DNA of 64,000 bases, taken from contig CM049314.1 in assembly GCA_026874595.1 (NCBI GenBank), positions 59,747,300 through 59,811,299 on the forward strand. The letters run 5' to 3'. This DNA is from Sipunculus nudus. Its lineage: Eukaryota; Annelida; Sipuncula; Golfingiida; Sipunculidae. This document shows, one piece after another, positions 39,061 to 52,247 of the stretch (positions within the stretch are counted from its first letter, which is position 1; every line of letters begins with the position of its first letter). The position numbers and the translations under genes are program-made. A model generated the notes under the pieces. It searched no databases, was not told where the DNA came from, and was given only the letters and a program-made list of their open reading frames with translations.

Positions 39061-39071
39061 AAATAGGTCAG

Positions 39072-39114
39072 TTGTAGTAGGCTAGCTTGTATGTTGTAGT
39101 AGGCTAGCTTGTAT
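39072..39114. repeat. 21-bp tandem duplication
   Basis: Two copies of TTGTAGTAGGCTAGCTTGTA lie directly head to tail. Confidence 0.85.
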
Positions 39115-40685
39115 TTTACCACATGATAATATCTTAAACTTGTTTTATTTTTTGTTTGAAAATAAAAGAAATTGATTGTGATAGACAAACAAACAAATAA
39201 ATTTACATCTGGGGATATTGTCAGTAGTTTTAATATTAACCCAAAAGTTGGTTGCATTTACCAGATGCTCATAAAAACTAACAAACTTAATAAATTTAAT
39301 TTGTTCATTTAAATTCAAAATTAATTAAATAGTTGCTTATACATTTGTCATTAGACAGAAAATCCATTATGTTACAACAGGAAACACACAGTATGGGGTC
39401 TAATATTAATAAAAAAAACAGCTTTTGATTGGATTTTGATTGCAGGTGTTTTTGCCAGGGATACTTATCATCTGACAATTAGCCATATTATGGAATAACA
39501 GATGAAGCAGACAGCTTGAATAAGACCTGCAGAAGTCAAGACATGATTTTGGCTGAATGGTCTTAACCAAGGGTAGAAAAAGGCTCCCAAAAGTAGCCAA
39601 ATTTCAAGCATATTTGATAAAAAAATCCAAGTAACTGCTTTCTTGATGCAGATTTGCTGAAGATCAGAACTTACTTTTTCTTAGGCAGTTATTAATGGGA
39701 TAGGCTGAAAAAAAATACTTAAAAGAAAAAAGAGGAAATGGGTGAAAATGGGCCGCATGAAAAATTAGCAAACTGCTTAGACACTTTCTGACATGTGGGG
39801 ATAATCTGGTTTGTTGTCATGGCAACCAAACATGCATGGGCATTTGCTCTGCTGCATTCTTCCATCCTTGGTAGAGCAACCTTTATGTTAGGGTAATAAC
39901 TCTAATAAATGCTATTATCTCCCGCTAGTCAGTTAGTCACTTCGTATTAGTCATTTTATCATGACAGGATATTATAATTATCTCTATTATGTCAAGGCTG
40001 TGGACTTTTTAATGCTTTAAGTAAACAATTTTATACAAAGGCCAAAAGAAGTTTAGAACAGCTTTTCCTTAGTAGGGATATTAAATGGGATTCAGATTCA
40101 AATTGCGGTATAAAATCTGATCCAGGCAGTGCCTTTCAAGGCGGGCTTTCAGTCTTGCGGAGTAATTAGAACCCTCTGCAATAATGACAGAATTGGAGGA
40201 ATCTGATGCCAGGTGACTGGTTAATGTAATGGAAATTAATACCACATGTCAAAGTGTTATAATTATACTTAAAGTCAAAAGGGATTTATTTGGTAGTTCT
40301 AATAAGAATAAAATGATCGTAAAATTGTAATACAAGCTCACAATATTGAGTAGATATGTAAACTGGAGAATATTCAGATCACTTGATTCTGATTGAGGAA
40401 ATTTGAAAAGCTCATCTCTGCCACAGTGAGCATAATGTTGTGCAACAAACCTCAGATATTTTGTGTAGTGTACAACTGATGTTAGATTATTCAGTGGTAC
40501 ATTGTATTATCAAGTAAAAGTTCCAGATTTATAATGATATAAGATGAGAAATTATCATGAAAACTAAATATGTGGTGGCCCATCAACCCTGTTGATCCAC
40601 AGCCAGTTATACTATAGCATTATTAGCATAATCATTCATATGTTATTCATGTTTGGAGTGCTGAAAGGCAAAATATGGACTTTAA

Positions 40686-40966
40686 GGGGCCTCTTCTGAT
40701 ATCTGATATATATTGTCTGTAGAATTTATATAATTTCTAGCTTTTTCTGCTAAGAAAGGTTCTTATAATGCCAAATTATGTGCACAAAATGTCCTTGTAG
40801 AATGTGTTGGATTATTTTGGTGGCCCCCCACATGTTATAAACACATGGATGTAAACAAATCTAACAGTCTGTGTACCATGAGGTCGGTGTTTTCTGGCTT
40901 ATTTTTATTAAAGTTTCGAAGTGATTATCTTTAGTTAATAATCAATCAGGTATCAAAATAGGCGCC
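40686..40966. mobile_element. TTAA-flanked MITE, short copy
   Basis: TTAA at 40682-40685 is followed by GGGGCC, and GGCGCC precedes TTAA at 40967-40970, so short inverted ends sit inside a TTAA duplication. The interior shares GGCCCCCCACATGTTATAAAC and ATTATCTTTAGTT with 56627-57063. TTAA targets are known for piggyBac and Kolobok elements. Confidence 0.55.
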
Positions 40967-41562
40967 TTAAAATCTAAAATTGATCTTATGAATAATAGCA
41001 GATCCTCAATATCTTTCAGTGCAAGAAAAGCAAGAATTTCCACTTGCTGGATGTTTCCATGGTTTCTTATCATCTAAAATTGATAAGATTTGGTCAGAAA
41101 TGTGCAACTTAAAAAAAATACGGGAATATATCAGCCGTCTATGATTTGGCTGAAGACCATACAGAAATTTAGGAATAATATATTTTATATCAGCACATTC
41201 CTCCATGCAGTAGTGTCTGTGTCAGTGTGTCATTCTTTATAGTAAGGAGATGAAACTGTGGGCACCTGAAACATGTAGTCAGTCATGTTAATGCCTCATT
41301 AACCAAGTTACCTGATTTGATTACATAATCACCATTCAACCGGAATGCTGTTAGTTCAGCGACTGTGCATCTACAGTCAACACAAATTTAATTTATCACA
41401 TGAAAGCCATGTCTGTATCCTGATTAAATGGACACTGACTAAAAATCAAAACATATTTCACTTGCTCTAGAAGTAAATTTGTCTGCCACTGGTAAGCTAG
41501 GAGTATACATGTTAATTACATCAGTGGGCTTTGCCAGTTCAGTTTGGTGCTGTTGTGGTTGG

Positions 41563-41675
41563 CTTTGAGAGTATAAACTTAATCAGTAGGGTTTGAGATT
41601 ATGTATAATTAATGGACTTTGAGAATATAAACTTAATCCATAGGGTTTTGAGATTATCTTTGAATTAATGAGCAT
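41563..41675. repeat. 54-bp imperfect tandem duplication
   Basis: Two copies start CTTTGAGA-TATAAACTTAATC, share TAGGGTTTGAGATTAT and end in AATTAATG. Confidence 0.75.
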
Positions 41676-43379
41676 TATAGTTTGTTTTGAAAACAACTGC
41701 TGGTTTAAATTGTGACTGATGCATATGATTACTAAAATTGGTTCTGGGATTATATTCATGAAAGTATTATTTCCAAATATTTTTATCCCTGTATTAAAAT
41801 TTACAATTTTTCAAAATTTATTTTCAATTGATAGCCAGCTGAGTGTAAAATTTGGCACAGGAATGTTATGCTAAGCCAATGTTGTAAACCTGAATTACAT
41901 AAAAGCAGTAAGATCATTTATTGATGGCATTGTCAGTTACAATAGATTGTTTCACTTTATCATAATGCAAATTTATATCCAGATTATGGTCACAAAAGGA
42001 GGAAAAGAGTTAAAAATAAAAAATAAAAACAGAACAAATCCTTATACATACACAAGAATAGAGTTCATTAATTACTTTGTTTACAACCAGTTCAACAAAA
42101 AAGGTATATGTTACCCATTAATTATTAAATTAAGAATAACATGTTTTTGCCATTTCCTCTTTATTTCTGTGGAATATATGTCGAACATTTTGGCAGGTTC
42201 CTGCTTGACACCATATTTCATCATTAGATCTCTATGACCGGAGGTAGATTTGTCAGACTTGACTTTGATGACCTAGGCCTGAGCATTGATTGCATGTTTT
42301 GTCACTTAATTTGATGAAAAGGGTGGACAACCGTAATCACGCTGAGTCATTGTCAGTTCTTTCTTTCTACCAAGTGAGTGTAAATATTATTCATGAAGGG
42401 ACCTTATTTGTATTATGACTGGATTCAACGCCCGTGGTGACGATCTCGGGATCTAGTCTGTCCTGGCTGTCTTCTACTTGGTTATCCAGTGCACTGCCCA
42501 AGGCACGTCATTTTCCAGAGCAGATAACTTAAGCTCGTAATAGACTTTCTGATATCATTAAGCGACGTAATTGTTTCCTTTAAGGAAATGTAAATTGTCA
42601 AAGGTTCAAGAAGAAACCAAAGATCACGCTTCTTGAAAAAGACAAGGTCGCTGTGGACAATTACATTTCCAGTTTATAGAATTCATAAAAAAATCTGAGG
42701 AACTGAACATTGAATATACAGAGCAAAAGGGTCAAAGAAAATGATGATGTTGCCAAAGAGGTAAATATTACCTCTAGAGCAGAGTGAACAGAAAATACAA
42801 GTATGGAAACCTCTCTGTACCATTATGGTCAGTTTTATCATTATAAAATTATACATAATGAAAATATTGAAAAATAATTTTATATTACAAATCTATAAAC
42901 ATCACTTAAATTTTTATTAGATTTTGCATTAGCAGATGAAAGTTTAACATACACTGGTGTGTGGTTACATTTTTGAAGGAATTGTTAAAAATCAGGTGAA
43001 AAGAGTGAAGTTTTATGTTCTAAGAGACATATTTTGATTAGATGAAGATTGGAAATTTGTGGTCATTTTTGGTACTTTATTTGATGTAGTCCTAAAAAGG
43101 AACTTACAATCATTAATTATAAAAATAGGAAGCACATGTGGCACTTTAATTTAAATTTAAATCAAATAGATTAGATATCAATGTATATTCATCATTATTT
43201 AAAGTTACTATTTAAAAATTGCTCATAAAATGCGGAATTTAAAAATGCTATTTTATTTAGATTTACCAAAGAAGTTTCGTAAATGAAGTTTACACACGTG
43301 GTGTCATGTTGTGGTTTTAATCTTGTATGTATATATGACTCTGGAATTGAACTGTAATGGAATTTAGATTATTTGGGAT

Positions 43380-43800
43380 GTTTATGGTGGAGTAATTTAG
43401 TTTTTCCACGGGAGGGCAAGAGCTCGTTAGGAAGCGCGTGAACTAATGAAGAATTGTTGTGACACATTCCGCTATGATGAAAATTGCTGTGGTCAGAGGT
43501 GACGCCATGATGAGTCGGAGTTGTTTAGCTGACAAAAGAGCGAGAAAGGCTGATAATCTGTGTGATAGGATTAAGAAACATAATCGTATCTTCCTGGAGG
43601 ATGTAAGCAGCCTTTTGGGAACAATATTTGAATGATGCTGCCGAGCCCGAGGGTGTCTAGTCTCTAATTAAACCAGCCATCTGTGCTGTTTTTAACGATT
43701 GCTGCGGAAGATTTTGCCATATTTCCCTGACCCCCAATGTGGTTGCAATGTGTCAAGGCCCATAACGAGATTGACTTGAGGGCCAGATATAGCATGAAAT
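43380..43800. other. GC-richer unique island, possible regulatory region
   Basis: Higher-complexity sequence with clustered homeodomain-like TAATTA, GATAA and similar short motifs, no repeat signature and no long frame. It lies about 6.5 kb upstream of the exon at 50313. Regulatory function is inference only. Confidence 0.25.
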
Positions 43801-44414
43801 GATGTCCCCATGTCAGAAGTCAATGAAAAATCACAATGAGGTCATGATAATAATCTCTCTGCTTTTTGAATAACAGGAAATCACATGGGTAGCATGCTTT
43901 TTGCAGTTTATCTGTACATGAAGACTTACATGAAAAATTTGCTGCCATTGTCATATGATTTTTCCTTGCCCCCTGGCAGTTACCATGTTTATTTAGATTT
44001 TTCACTAGCTCACTGCTAAACATGTTGGCATATGTCCTTACTTACTAAACTCAGATTCATACTAAAGTAATTATATCATTAATATGCACTGTTCTATATG
44101 TTTTGTGATTTTTCAATTGTAAAATGATTAATGATTGTCTGTGCTTCCAAATCTTCCCAGCTAAATGAATATTCTATTCTTAATGTGGTCAGGGACAGAA
44201 TTTGCACTTTTACATGAACAACAGTGCAACCTTTTAGACACTGCAGAAGTAACAAGGCTAGTTTATTCAAGAGCCTTTTATCTCCCTTTTGAAACAAATG
44301 AGGGTAAGTAGTGTGTCCTAGCTTTCATGCCATAATCCTTTGGTACATTTGTACCATAATCTGGTGATATTGATGGTTGGATCATGTTCTGTTCACAAGA
44401 GGAACTTGTACATT

Positions 44415-44640
44415 CAGGTGTAATCTGGATAGGTTGCTGGACTTTAGTAATGAAAAGTTGTGGGTTCATATCCCAGCAGACCTAGATTTTGCTAAAACCC
44501 CTGGCTAAGGTTTTAATCACAAGAGTCAGCCCTATCCACTCAGGAGTGCATGGGCATTGGTCATGGGTGGCATGAAAATATAGATTGAATAACATTTTGT
44601 ACAGCTGAGAAAAGCTGCAAGATTAGAGGGTTGTGAAAGC
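44415..44640 (+). mobile_element. Possible tRNA-derived SINE
   Basis: An A-box-like TAGGTTGCTGGAC near 44430 and a B-box-like GGGTTCATATCCC near 44462 have tRNA-like spacing, followed by an unrelated 160-bp tail. It does not fold as a functional tRNA by eye. It is less certain than the SINE at 14646, as there is no clear A-rich tail. Confidence 0.4.
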
Positions 44641-46428
44641 CAAAAGGCAAAGTGTATACGGTTAAGTATCAGATGAAATCTTGGATGCTGTCAGTTTGAC
44701 TAAAATCTGTACTTTCCATCCTTGGCTTAGTGTACATTAGTTCTTGAATTTTGCATCATGGAAAGGTATCATATACCATGTATTTTTTTCTTTGTCTAAA
44801 GATTTATATTGTTTGTTCATATTGGGCATTTCATCAGGTACTTCTAGAAATGATAATAATATTATGATCATGTATTACTGAATATTTGATAAAACATAAG
44901 GATAAAAAAAACAAGGAAAATATATGTATAAGAGACTGTTATTTCCAGGGAAGTTTTGTTTTGAAAGTAAAATTCAATTTAAACAAACTAGATCATTAAA
45001 TTTTCATGAGTTTGTTTCAAAATTGTCCAGAGTATATATTCAATATGTTCCATCTAAAATGTTTGGGTCCGAATAATTCTAGATGTAGGTATATCACAAA
45101 TAAAGATGATGATGTATTGATATTTTGACTTCAGGTGAGTATCAGTGTGATGATATGTTTACTCAGGCATTGTATTAACATCCATTTTCCCTTTTAGATT
45201 GTCATATTGCAGTGGTTTTCTCCAATTAGATGATAGTATGAAGACATCAGATATAATCGAAGAGTCTTAGGTGTGAAGGTCCTTGTCCATTGGCTTTGTT
45301 TGTTTGGCTATGACCAGAAAAAATGCATTTACAGAAGCAATGATCAGAAAAAAATGCCATTACAGGTTGAAGTATAGACCATGGTAACTCTGAGGTCATT
45401 TTCTTCATAAACACAGAGTCACTTTCTGTGTAAAAGTCACCAATTGTACCGATAGATCCATTTAATGTGACCCAAAGTCTTCCAGTTGTTGATTTGTAAA
45501 TGACAGGCAAAGAGTGATGACGTGTTATACGTGGTGAAGGATTCATGGGTATGGCTAAGGTGATATACGACTCCATCTGATTTAAAAGAAAAAGTGAAAA
45601 AAAATCTTTTGCTCAAGATATTCCTTTGATAAATATTGGTATAGCATATGTGCAATTGTTTTATAGGCTTTCTTGAAATCTGGAAAGACATTTGCTAAGC
45701 ATACAAAATGATGGACACCACATTCTGAAGAAAAGAGGTCAGCTTTTGATAAAAGCACACAGTTCAATTACATTTTCAGACAAATAGTCATGTGCTGCCC
45801 AAGACAGAAAGGTCATAATCTTTTTCTGTTTCACCATCAGTTGATATTTTTTTTTTCAGGGGGTGGGTATCTTTTAGGAGAGCCACAGGGTTTAGGTTCT
45901 GAAAAGCTGCAGTGCTGAAGATAGAAAGAACCAGGCTGTGGAGTGAATCAACATTTCTGTATATTCATTCTTTTTCTTTATAGAGTTGAAGAAACTTTTT
46001 AAATTTCGAACAGGTAGTTAAGGTGGTTAAATAGGACTACCATGCCACAGAGCTAATACATGAGGACTGTTTTAATTCCCAATTGTTTGACCATATTGTC
46101 TTTGGTACAAAATAAACTAAATTCCAGAAGACTTACCATACACTGTAATTCAGTAACATCTATCCTCATTCCTGAGGCAGTGTCATCTACTGTTCATGGT
46201 ATTAATGCTGAACAATCTGTTCTGGAAAATTATAAATTGTGTACCCTGGCAAGCAGTTAAGTAAGGTCATGTTTCATGTTTATGTACATGATCAACTTCC
46301 AGAGTTTCTGTCTTTTAGAAACCATACTGGATCATTGGTGCCTTTAGATATTCATAATTTTAAGTTTTAGTATATTCGAAAATTTAGGGGATTTTATTTT
46401 ACAGGACAAATGTATACCCCAGAGATTA

Positions 46429-46535
46429 CAGTGAAACCTTGAAATTATGACCATCAACAGAACCATGATAAAGTGGTCTCCTTATTTTGAGGTGGTTGCT
46501 CAACCAAGGTGATCATTAGGCGAGGTTTTACTTTA
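46429..46535. mobile_element. Decayed CAGTG-type MITE
   Basis: CAGTGAAACCTTG after TA matches the left end at 1873, and an inverted GCGAGGTTTTACTT lies about 105 bp downstream. The right terminus has lost its CACTG. This is probably an old copy of the same broad group. Confidence 0.4.
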
Positions 46536-47077
46536 AATTTAATTTTATAGTCCTTGAAATGTTATGTAATGGTGTAGAAAGCAGAGAAAACAGCTGTATA
46601 ATGCTAGATCCACATGTCTTTCTTTCTGGACATGTCGACAGGATATTTTTATCGTCATGAATTCCGTGGCTCAAGCTTTTCTGTAAGTGCTCAGAGAAAG
46701 GTGTTATGGCAGTGATATTGGAGGAAACTTGGTGACAGTTTGACTTTCTGCAATTTCCTGGATCCGTCTGCTTGGGTTGCCCCTGTTCATATTGAAGAAC
46801 TTTGCCAGGGGCAAGTTATTGATATTCTCCCCCTACAGGAAAGCTCATAGAAAAAAAGAAAGGCGAGGATTTAATGCATCTGTTTTCATTCATACAATCT
46901 TATTGTAAACTTGCCTGAAGCAACCACACGTCAACGGTTCAAATACAAAGGTTCTTCACGACTGTTGGCAGAGACCTTGTGACGGACAGTGTCGTCAGTG
47001 TCAGTTGGAAATATTGAAAGAAAACCACTGTATGGTAGATTTGTAAGTTCGCTTCAGGGTATTCATTTATCAGATGC

Positions 47078-47446
47078 TCATATAGCTGGGGTTCTAACTA
47101 CCTTTTCTGGATAGCACCTTGGAAGCCGTATTGACAACTCACGCCCTGCAGCTTGCAGGAACCGGTCTTTTAGTGTTTTTATTGTATTTTTTAAGAGGTA
47201 CATTGAGTGCATTTTATTCAGCTGGGTAGTTTTTAGTATATCTATGGTTTTGTTAAAAGCTTTTCTTTCCACTGAGATTTTTGAGTGCTGCTCATTGGGT
47301 ACTTTATGGTAGTTTATGAAGGTATTTATGGTATTGGATGTCAGAACGTGAATTGTCCCAGCCGATAAAACTGATAAAAACTTCATCTCCCATAGTGCTG
47401 ATGAAATTTCCTGAACAGTATCCACCATTTGGAATACTTCAACCAC
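47078..47446 (-). CDS. Open frame of 122 codons, doubtful
   Basis: The translation is fairly protein-like (for example LLKNTIKTLKDRFLQAAGREL), but there is no recognised domain and no clear splice sites. Its length is within chance expectation for 64 kb. It could be a fragment of a decayed retroelement. Confidence 0.15.
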   Translation of the reverse strand: MVEVFQMVDTVQEISSALWEMKFLSVLSAGTIHVLTSNTINTFINYHKVPNEQHSKISVERKAFNKTIDILKTTQLNKMHSMYLLKNTIKTLKDRFLQAAGRELSIRLPRCYPEKVVRTPAI

Positions 47447-49039
47447 TTCAGACTTTCCACCACTTAATTACACTAGAGTGCTTTTCTTGCTACACTACAA
47501 TTAAACATGACAGTTTTCATCTGTGTCAGCTGTAGAAATTTGACACACCTAGTGTCTCTAGAGGAACAGGGTCTATGTCCAACATATATTTTGTCAGCTG
47601 TATAACCATATTTCTAACTTTAGATTTTAAATATAATATTATGATGGTTTGATTGACAAATACAGAATTTTCAGATATAGAAATTCAAAGACTTAATATT
47701 TTAGTGATATATTAAGGTAAATTTATATCCCAGAGTACTTGTTCATTATATATTTATGAATTTACATATTGATTCATGCAAAATCACAAAAAAAATTGTC
47801 ACTTTCAAGAATCAACATGATTATCAATGGCACTTAAAAGAATCAGTATAATTAATAGTGTCTCCAAAAAAATATTACAGTGATTATCATTGGCTCTGTC
47901 AAGAATAGATACAATTACCAGTGGTTATGATAAGAAATGTTTTAAAACACAAATGCAATTTTTACAAACTCGTAAAGCAAACCAAAGACCTTTTTAGATG
48001 TATATGGCAGGGAACAGCATGGCAACATAGATCAGGGCCTTCTAGATATCTCAAGAAAATTGTACATGAAACAGAGTATAAACTAGCCGTTTTTGTTCCC
48101 TTCATGAGATTGTGTGGTACTTATGTATCACTTTGTAATCGCCTTCTGTATAACTTCTGCATTTCTTGTTCAACATAACTTTTTTTTTTAGCAAGATTGA
48201 CCTTACAAGGCTGTGTGCCACTAAAATTTACTTAATTTTATGACTTGTTTCTTAAACTATAGGGTAAAAACCTTAAATGGATTTTGCATTTAATGAATAT
48301 ATTTAAATTTATTTAGAGTTTAGAGTATTATATTTTTTAAGGTCTTGTGTATTATTTTATCTATAAAAAAAATGGTTAAATATATATTGTACAGTCCATG
48401 ATATACCTGTAATTAATTGATAAGTCAGTCCCACATTGATCAATAAGAGAATTATTGTGAGAACATCTTCATTATTTTTACTAAAAATGTAACACCTTTT
48501 TTAAGTTACAGCAACCAGATTGTTAAATATTTCTTACTGAACAAATTATCCCACTGATATATGCAGATATTTTGTCTTCATATCGTTTTATCGGGCAGTT
48601 ATTGAGGGTGTCCTGGCATTGTCAGTCACTGTATTGGGAGGTAGTGTCAATGTCGAGGAAAGGAACCCTATTAGAGGGTAGTTAAAACAGCTGAGAGGAT
48701 CATTGAGGTTCCTTTAACCACTTTTCTATATCTCAAACACAATTGTTGAAAAAGAGCAAATTATATTATAGAAGACCATAGTCATTCGGTGATCTCTCTT
48801 TTTTAAAAAATGATAAAGAGCGTTCGCTATATGTTGCTTTCAGGCAATTTTAAAAGAACTCAAACTAGTACATGTGCGTCGGCCGTTCGGCAGTTAAATA
48901 TATCACGTGCAGCACAATTACCAAGTCCAGTATTTTTAGTCATGTCTTTTGTTTTCTCACACAAAATTTTATATTATTATTTCTTTTTTAATGTGTTTGT
49001 TTAAGCAAGCCAGTCAAGTCAAATACAATTGTATGTGAT

Positions 49040-49090
49040 GATTTTATTACATATATATAGCAATAAACTATATCTTATCTTATCTTAGGT
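49040..49090. repeat. Short TATCTTATCTT microsatellite after AATAAA
   Basis: CAATAAACTATATCTTATC followed by another TTATCTT resembles the 3' tail of a retroposon. I could not define the upstream body. Confidence 0.35.
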
Positions 49091-50312
49091 TTTTAGACAC
49101 TGGTACTTAATGTGTCTGTTTATTAGATAAAGTCAGGTTATTCACAGACAATATAAGACATCTGAGGCCCCAGAGATAAAAATTTACTTGGGTCAGTGAA
49201 TATTGATTTGGACGGTGTTGTCTCCTTGGGGCTCTAATGAAGTTTCTTTGGCATGGAAAAAGATGGTATGAGAATTGAAAAAGTTCATTACTTTCAACAG
49301 ATATATGATAGCATGGGAAAATAAAGTCTCTTCACCGGGTGGGCCGAGATTTTGGGAAAGTTTGTTGTCATCAAAGGTGATAATAAGACCGTGAAATAAA
49401 GCCACTTTAGGGGTTTGGCTAGAGTCTGAACCCTATTGTCACTACCGCTTGGAAGATGGATTCTGCAATTCCGTAGCAATTCATATCTGCAGGCAGCTTT
49501 TCTATGTTTGTTGATTATTTCTCAGAATTGATAAATGCTACCAATCTCTCTTGTGTGCACAAATGCTTTTGTGTGCTCAACCATTGGTAAATATAATTTT
49601 GTGTGTTTGTCCCCATGTGGCATCTATGGGGAATATATTATTTGGTGCAATTTTTATGACACACTTTTGCAGCAGAACTGGTAGGTATCAGGGTAGGATT
49701 CCTAAAAAAAAAAGAAATTGGATAAAATTTTTTTGTTGTCTACTGTATAGTAAAGATTTGATGTTGAATTTTCTTAAAATGTTTCCTCATCCATGCATGC
49801 CCAGATATAATACATATTTGCAGTAATGTTCTCATCTCTGCATGCCCAGAAATATTTACAAAGTTGCATTAATTACCTGACCTATGCACACTCACCAATG
49901 ATACTTATTTGCAATAAAATATTATAGTTTTCATCATTCTAATTGTGTTCAAAGCGGAGGCTTTTAATTTGTAATTAGAAAACCAGTTGTACCCTTTATT
50001 TTAAAGATTGGCTAATGTTTTCACTCAAACGCATTAAAATAAAAAAAAATCAACATGCTAACAGACAAACATACAAACACAGGTGAAAGCTTAACCTTGG
50101 AGGTAATAATACATTTCATGCAAGATACTAACGAAGATACTATAACCCCTCAAATTACATATTCATTATGATGTAGTCAGTATATGTGATTAGGTCATTG
50201 ATAAATGAATGATATTTAAAAATAACAGTTTGTTTCATTCATGACTTTTATTTTGTTATGTACTCTAATGTAAATAGTGATATAACAATTGATATACTTT
50301 CTTTCATTACAG

Positions 50313-50372
50313 TGCCTCAAGCCTTGCAACCAGCCTTTCACAAGTACATCTGCATGTGGTCGTCTGTGTACA
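50313..50372 (+). CDS. ANOS1: Anosmin-1-like gene, middle exon of the Cys-rich region
   Basis: A 60-nt exon of exactly 20 codons lies between CTTTCATTACAG and a consensus donor GTAAGT. It encodes CLKPC, then nine residues, then CGRLC. Vertebrate anosmin-1 has the same CLEPC followed by C-x3-C, so paired cysteines and spacing are conserved. Both boundaries are phase 0, matching the upstream exon at 8363 and the downstream exon at 61200. The exon is far below normal ORF-length cut-offs. Confidence 0.85.
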
Positions 50373-50438
50373 GTAAGTCAACACTTATCATTAACTTATT
50401 CGTAAGATCAGTAAATACAAATGTTGAGTGATGATCAG

Positions 50439-50690
50439 GGGGGGGGGGATGGACCCCTTAGTAAGGTTTTAAAATTGTTGAACACTTATTGATCTGGGCT
50501 TTAGACCTGTGTGAACCCTTTAGTAAAGCTCTAAAACTGATGAACACTTATTGGTCAAGGCTTTAGACCTGGAGGGCTTTGTGGACCCCTCAGTAAGGCT
50601 ATTAAACTTACAAACAATTATTTGTTAAAGCTTTACACTTTGGGGTGGGGGGTATAGGGGTGGACCCCTGAGAGGTTAAGGTTTTGAGCA
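50439..50690. repeat. 62-70-bp imperfect minisatellite next to the exon donor
   Basis: Units near 50451, 50512 and 50583 share GGACCCCTTAGTAAGG or a variant, then GAACACTTATTG and GCTTTAGACCT. A G-run and a further GTGGACCCCTGAGAGG edge the array. It begins about 70 bp after the 5' splice site of the exon at 50313. Confidence 0.7.
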
Positions 50691-51865
50691 GTCACCCTGA
50701 TTACCCCATGTTTAACACTTTGGGTGTATGGAGGGGGTGTCGGTGAAGGCCTTTGACATATGGTAATGGATCCTTACGCAGTTAACATTTTTGGATTTAT
50801 AATGGACTTGATAAGACTTTGGACATTGTGGCTAATAGACCCATTTGATCCAGGTTTGTGCTGATGGACTCTGAATGGAATCTCGTGAAAATTTTCCGAG
50901 CATTTTGGGAATGGACAAAAGAAGAACCCATTAGATTTTGGTGTGGATCTAGCACTTGACCAGGACTAAGAACATCTTCAAGAAATATTCACAAATGTAC
51001 AGTCACTCATGCTTGAACCTGGGGAATAATATATTGGGCCAAATAAGTTAACGCAAACATGGTTTTAGGAGCATCCATGCACAATAAGGACCCGCCTTAC
51101 ATAGCGGAGGCTTGCATTCCTTAGTATGCAGATTTCCAGTTAAACCTGTGGAATTTCTGTTTGTATTTAATTAATTACCCTTGATTAAGACTTACACATG
51201 AACATTAAGTTACAGTATTAGGGTCACTGTTTCTGATATCTTACAAATGAAGAGTCATGTTCAATCCCTGCTAGCATGGATCTAACGTAAGTTTTGTGAC
51301 CAGTTGAATTATTGCATTAATGTGAAAAGGCACTTATGGGGGGCTGGGTGAATTAAAAAAACCTGAGACCTGATGGGAAGAGACGAGCGAACTCACTCCC
51401 GGAGTGAATAACGACCGACCTATCACATGCGCCTTTGTTCACGGCTCACCTTCTTCAGGACAGAGCGAACATGGAGAGCCACATGGCTTGATTAAAAACG
51501 TAATTGATGATTGGAGCAGCCCGGGTTAGCATGGCCCATTTCCAGTTATCGCAAATCTCATCAGTTTACAGCTTCCCATCTGCTAAAACAATGTATCACC
51601 AGGAGCAAAGCGGTGAGGTGGTATAAGACACTCGCCGACACCGATAAAGTGTGGATCAGAGCCGAGATCACAGTCTAGGTGTATAGATAGCTTATATACA
51701 TGACCCCTGTTCTTTTTTTTTTGCGGCATTTTTTTTTTTTTAAATTCATTAAATTTTATCCTTTCATCGTAATGGTCAGTTCGAAGTGTGGAAAATATAT
51801 GGCTGCAAAGTGGTACTTGTGTTTCATATAAAGAATAATGGAATAAGAAAAAAAATAATATGAGA

Positions 51866-52060
51866 GAGAGAGAGTGATACAGAGAGAGAGATATTTAGAG
51901 ACAAACAGAGAGAGGAAGAGAGACAGAAAGAGAGAAACAGAGAGAGGAAGAGAGACAGACAAACAGATCTGGTGACAGGAAACGGAGTAAGAGAGGGAGA
52001 AAGAAAGAGAAAGAGAGAGACAGATGAGATGACAAAGAGAGACCCACAAAGACAGAGATA
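51866..52060. repeat. GA-rich purine microsatellite
   Basis: Almost pure AGAGAGAC/AGAGAGGAAG sequence on the + strand. The serine/leucine-rich minus-strand open frames here are translations of the complementary CT repeats. Confidence 0.9.
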
Positions 52061-52062
52061 GA

Positions 52063-52247
52063 GAGAAAATTTGAAGGAGGTGGAGGGGTTGATTAAGACA
52101 AAAATAGCTCTAGAGTAAATCAAGATTTGGGAACCAGTCTATTTCCCCACAAAAACAGAAAAAGAGAGAAGTTGAAGGAAGTGGAGTGGTTGATTAAGAC
52201 AAAAAGAGCTCTAGAGTAAATCAAGACTTGGGAATCAGTCTATTTAA
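52063..52247. repeat. 101-bp tandem duplication beside the GA tract
   Basis: Two copies share TTGATTAAGACAAAAA, GCTCTAGAGTAAATCAAGA and CAGTCTATTT at a spacing of about 101 bp, with scattered substitutions. Confidence 0.85.

Larger units (their letters stand above)
8453..50312 (+). other. ANOS1: Anosmin-like gene, 41.9-kb intron
   Basis: The intron opens with GTGAGA and closes with a pyrimidine-rich CTTTCATTACAG. Outside the repeats listed separately it is AT-rich unique sequence with no open frame I can assign to a protein. Several GC-richer islands (about 15540-15840, 17040-17300, 33460-33960, 37400-38280, 42420-42660 and 43380-43800) carry no convincing coding signal and may be regulatory. 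Stretches such as 18000-21600, 34400-37000 and 44700-50300 hold nothing I can name beyond low-complexity AT tracts. Confidence 0.7.

Noticed and set aside
51756-52123. Serine/leucine-rich minus-strand open frames that look like membrane proteins
   Set aside because: They are the complement of the GA microsatellite.
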